Positions 63,395 through 64,000 of a DNA stretch of 64,000 nucleotides are shown in pieces (positions within the stretch are counted from its first letter, which is position 1; the number at the start of each line of letters is the position of its first letter). The position numbers and the translations under genes were made by a program. The notes beneath the pieces were generated by a model. That model did not search any database, was not told the origin of the DNA, and was given only the letters and a program-made list of their open reading frames with translations. The stretch is from NCBI GenBank assembly GCA_012845835.1, contig JABAKD010000024.1, positions 3,390,061-3,454,060 on the forward strand. The letters run 5' to 3'. This DNA is from Undaria pinnatifida (Eukaryota; Sar; Phaeophyceae; Laminariales; Alariaceae).

Positions 63395-63530
63395 AAGAAG
63401 CGTAATGAGCACCCGATTGTTGGAGGTGTCTCTAGTGGGAGTAGGATTGGTGCTTCGTCTTGAACGGCATGTGTGGTCAATGGCCACATGACTAAGGCAA
63501 GCAACAAATGAGTACCCCCCACCCTCCGCC
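63395..63530 (+). mobile_element. LINE-like 3' end, copy 5
   Basis: Frame fragments VKKRNEHPIVGGVSSGS and CVVNGHMTKASNK*, then AACAAATGAGTACCCCCC. Confidence 0.65.
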
Positions 63531-64000
63531 ACGAGATGGTATTTTCCGCGAGCTGAGATAAGTATGGGCGAAGAGCCCATCGCCCTGTACAACCATGAGC
63601 GGTTATTAAGTTACGTGTACAGCATCAACCAACGCCGATGCACAACAAATATCAAACAACAACCACGTCCCAAAGAGCCTGAGCCCACTTTAGTATAAGC
63701 AAACGGTCCGAGGACCAACGCCCGAATGGGTAGGGTGGGCCGTAACTAGACCAAGTCCGGCGGAAGGCTGTTTTTCATCGCCGGGGTTCTCGTTAGTGGG
63801 TGGGCTTGCGCAAGTCCCACACAACCCGGAAGGAGGATATCCCGGGTGGCTATCTCCACCGCACCTCATCCCTAGGGATCAAGTCGGGTCGACGTACTCA
63901 CGCATCCGTACAAAACGGCAGCTTGCGCAGCTGGAGTACTAACGGGGACCGTCGGCAGGAACAGCTCGCGCTATCGCCACCAAGGGAACTGAAGGAAACG
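63531..64000. other. Right edge, unrecognised
   Basis: GAGCGGTTATTAAG and CAACCAACGCC near 63600 hint at the CAACCACC family. 63700-64000 is mixed GC-rich DNA with no recognised gene. Confidence 0.35.

Overview
The window is eukaryotic nuclear DNA. Coding sequence is scattered in short exons with canonical GT-AG introns of 0.2 to 5 kb, and most of the rest is simple-sequence tracts, minisatellites, satellites and small non-autonomous transposons. A peptide deformylase of the EGCLSFP (plastid PDF1B-like) type, a SAP-PINIT-SP-RING SUMO ligase without a PHD finger, long repeat-filled introns and many G/C homopolymers fit a stramenopile alga. A brown alga (Ectocarpus-like) is my best guess, but I cannot confirm it without a search.

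Two genes can be supported. (1) A peptide deformylase on the minus strand, 5769 down to 336. Six exons join in consistent phase to 189 residues carrying all three catalytic motifs; the C-terminal exon is probably beyond the left edge. (2) A SIZ/PIAS-type SUMO E3 ligase on the plus strand, 22109 to 49656. It has 14 exons and about 1,165 to 1,179 residues, and every predicted junction is phase-compatible. The two genes point away from each other across about 16 kb with no convincing gene. From 49.7 kb to the end I see no gene, only satellites and transposon remnants.

Layout: 0-5.8 kb deformylase; 5.8-22.1 kb intergenic, with a ~250-bp degenerate array (9.4-10.9 kb), a ~220-bp array carrying TGACGTCA (14.5-15.4 kb), a CRGCA-type array (18.2-18.6 kb) and retroposon 3' ends; 22.1-49.7 kb SUMO ligase, whose introns hold a 16-bp minisatellite, a 2.7-kb AGGTATCGATCG satellite, SINEs, foldback MITEs, TTAA-bounded MITEs and TTGGG pentamers; 49.7-64 kb a TTGGC pentamer array, a ~105/215-bp GCTAGCGT satellite, further MITEs, SINE and LINE ends, and two short tandem families.

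The most unusual feature is a recurring pattern in both genes. Exon edges together with their splice sites have been tandemly copied into the neighbouring intron and have decayed into 'ghost exons'. I see it at two of the six deformylase exons and at five of the fourteen ligase exons (six exon edges), including the active-site exons of both proteins. The second is a set of retroposon 3' ends terminating in poly(C) rather than poly(A). The third is a 9-bp palindrome, TACCWGGTA, with 14 exact copies against about 0.5 expected by chance.
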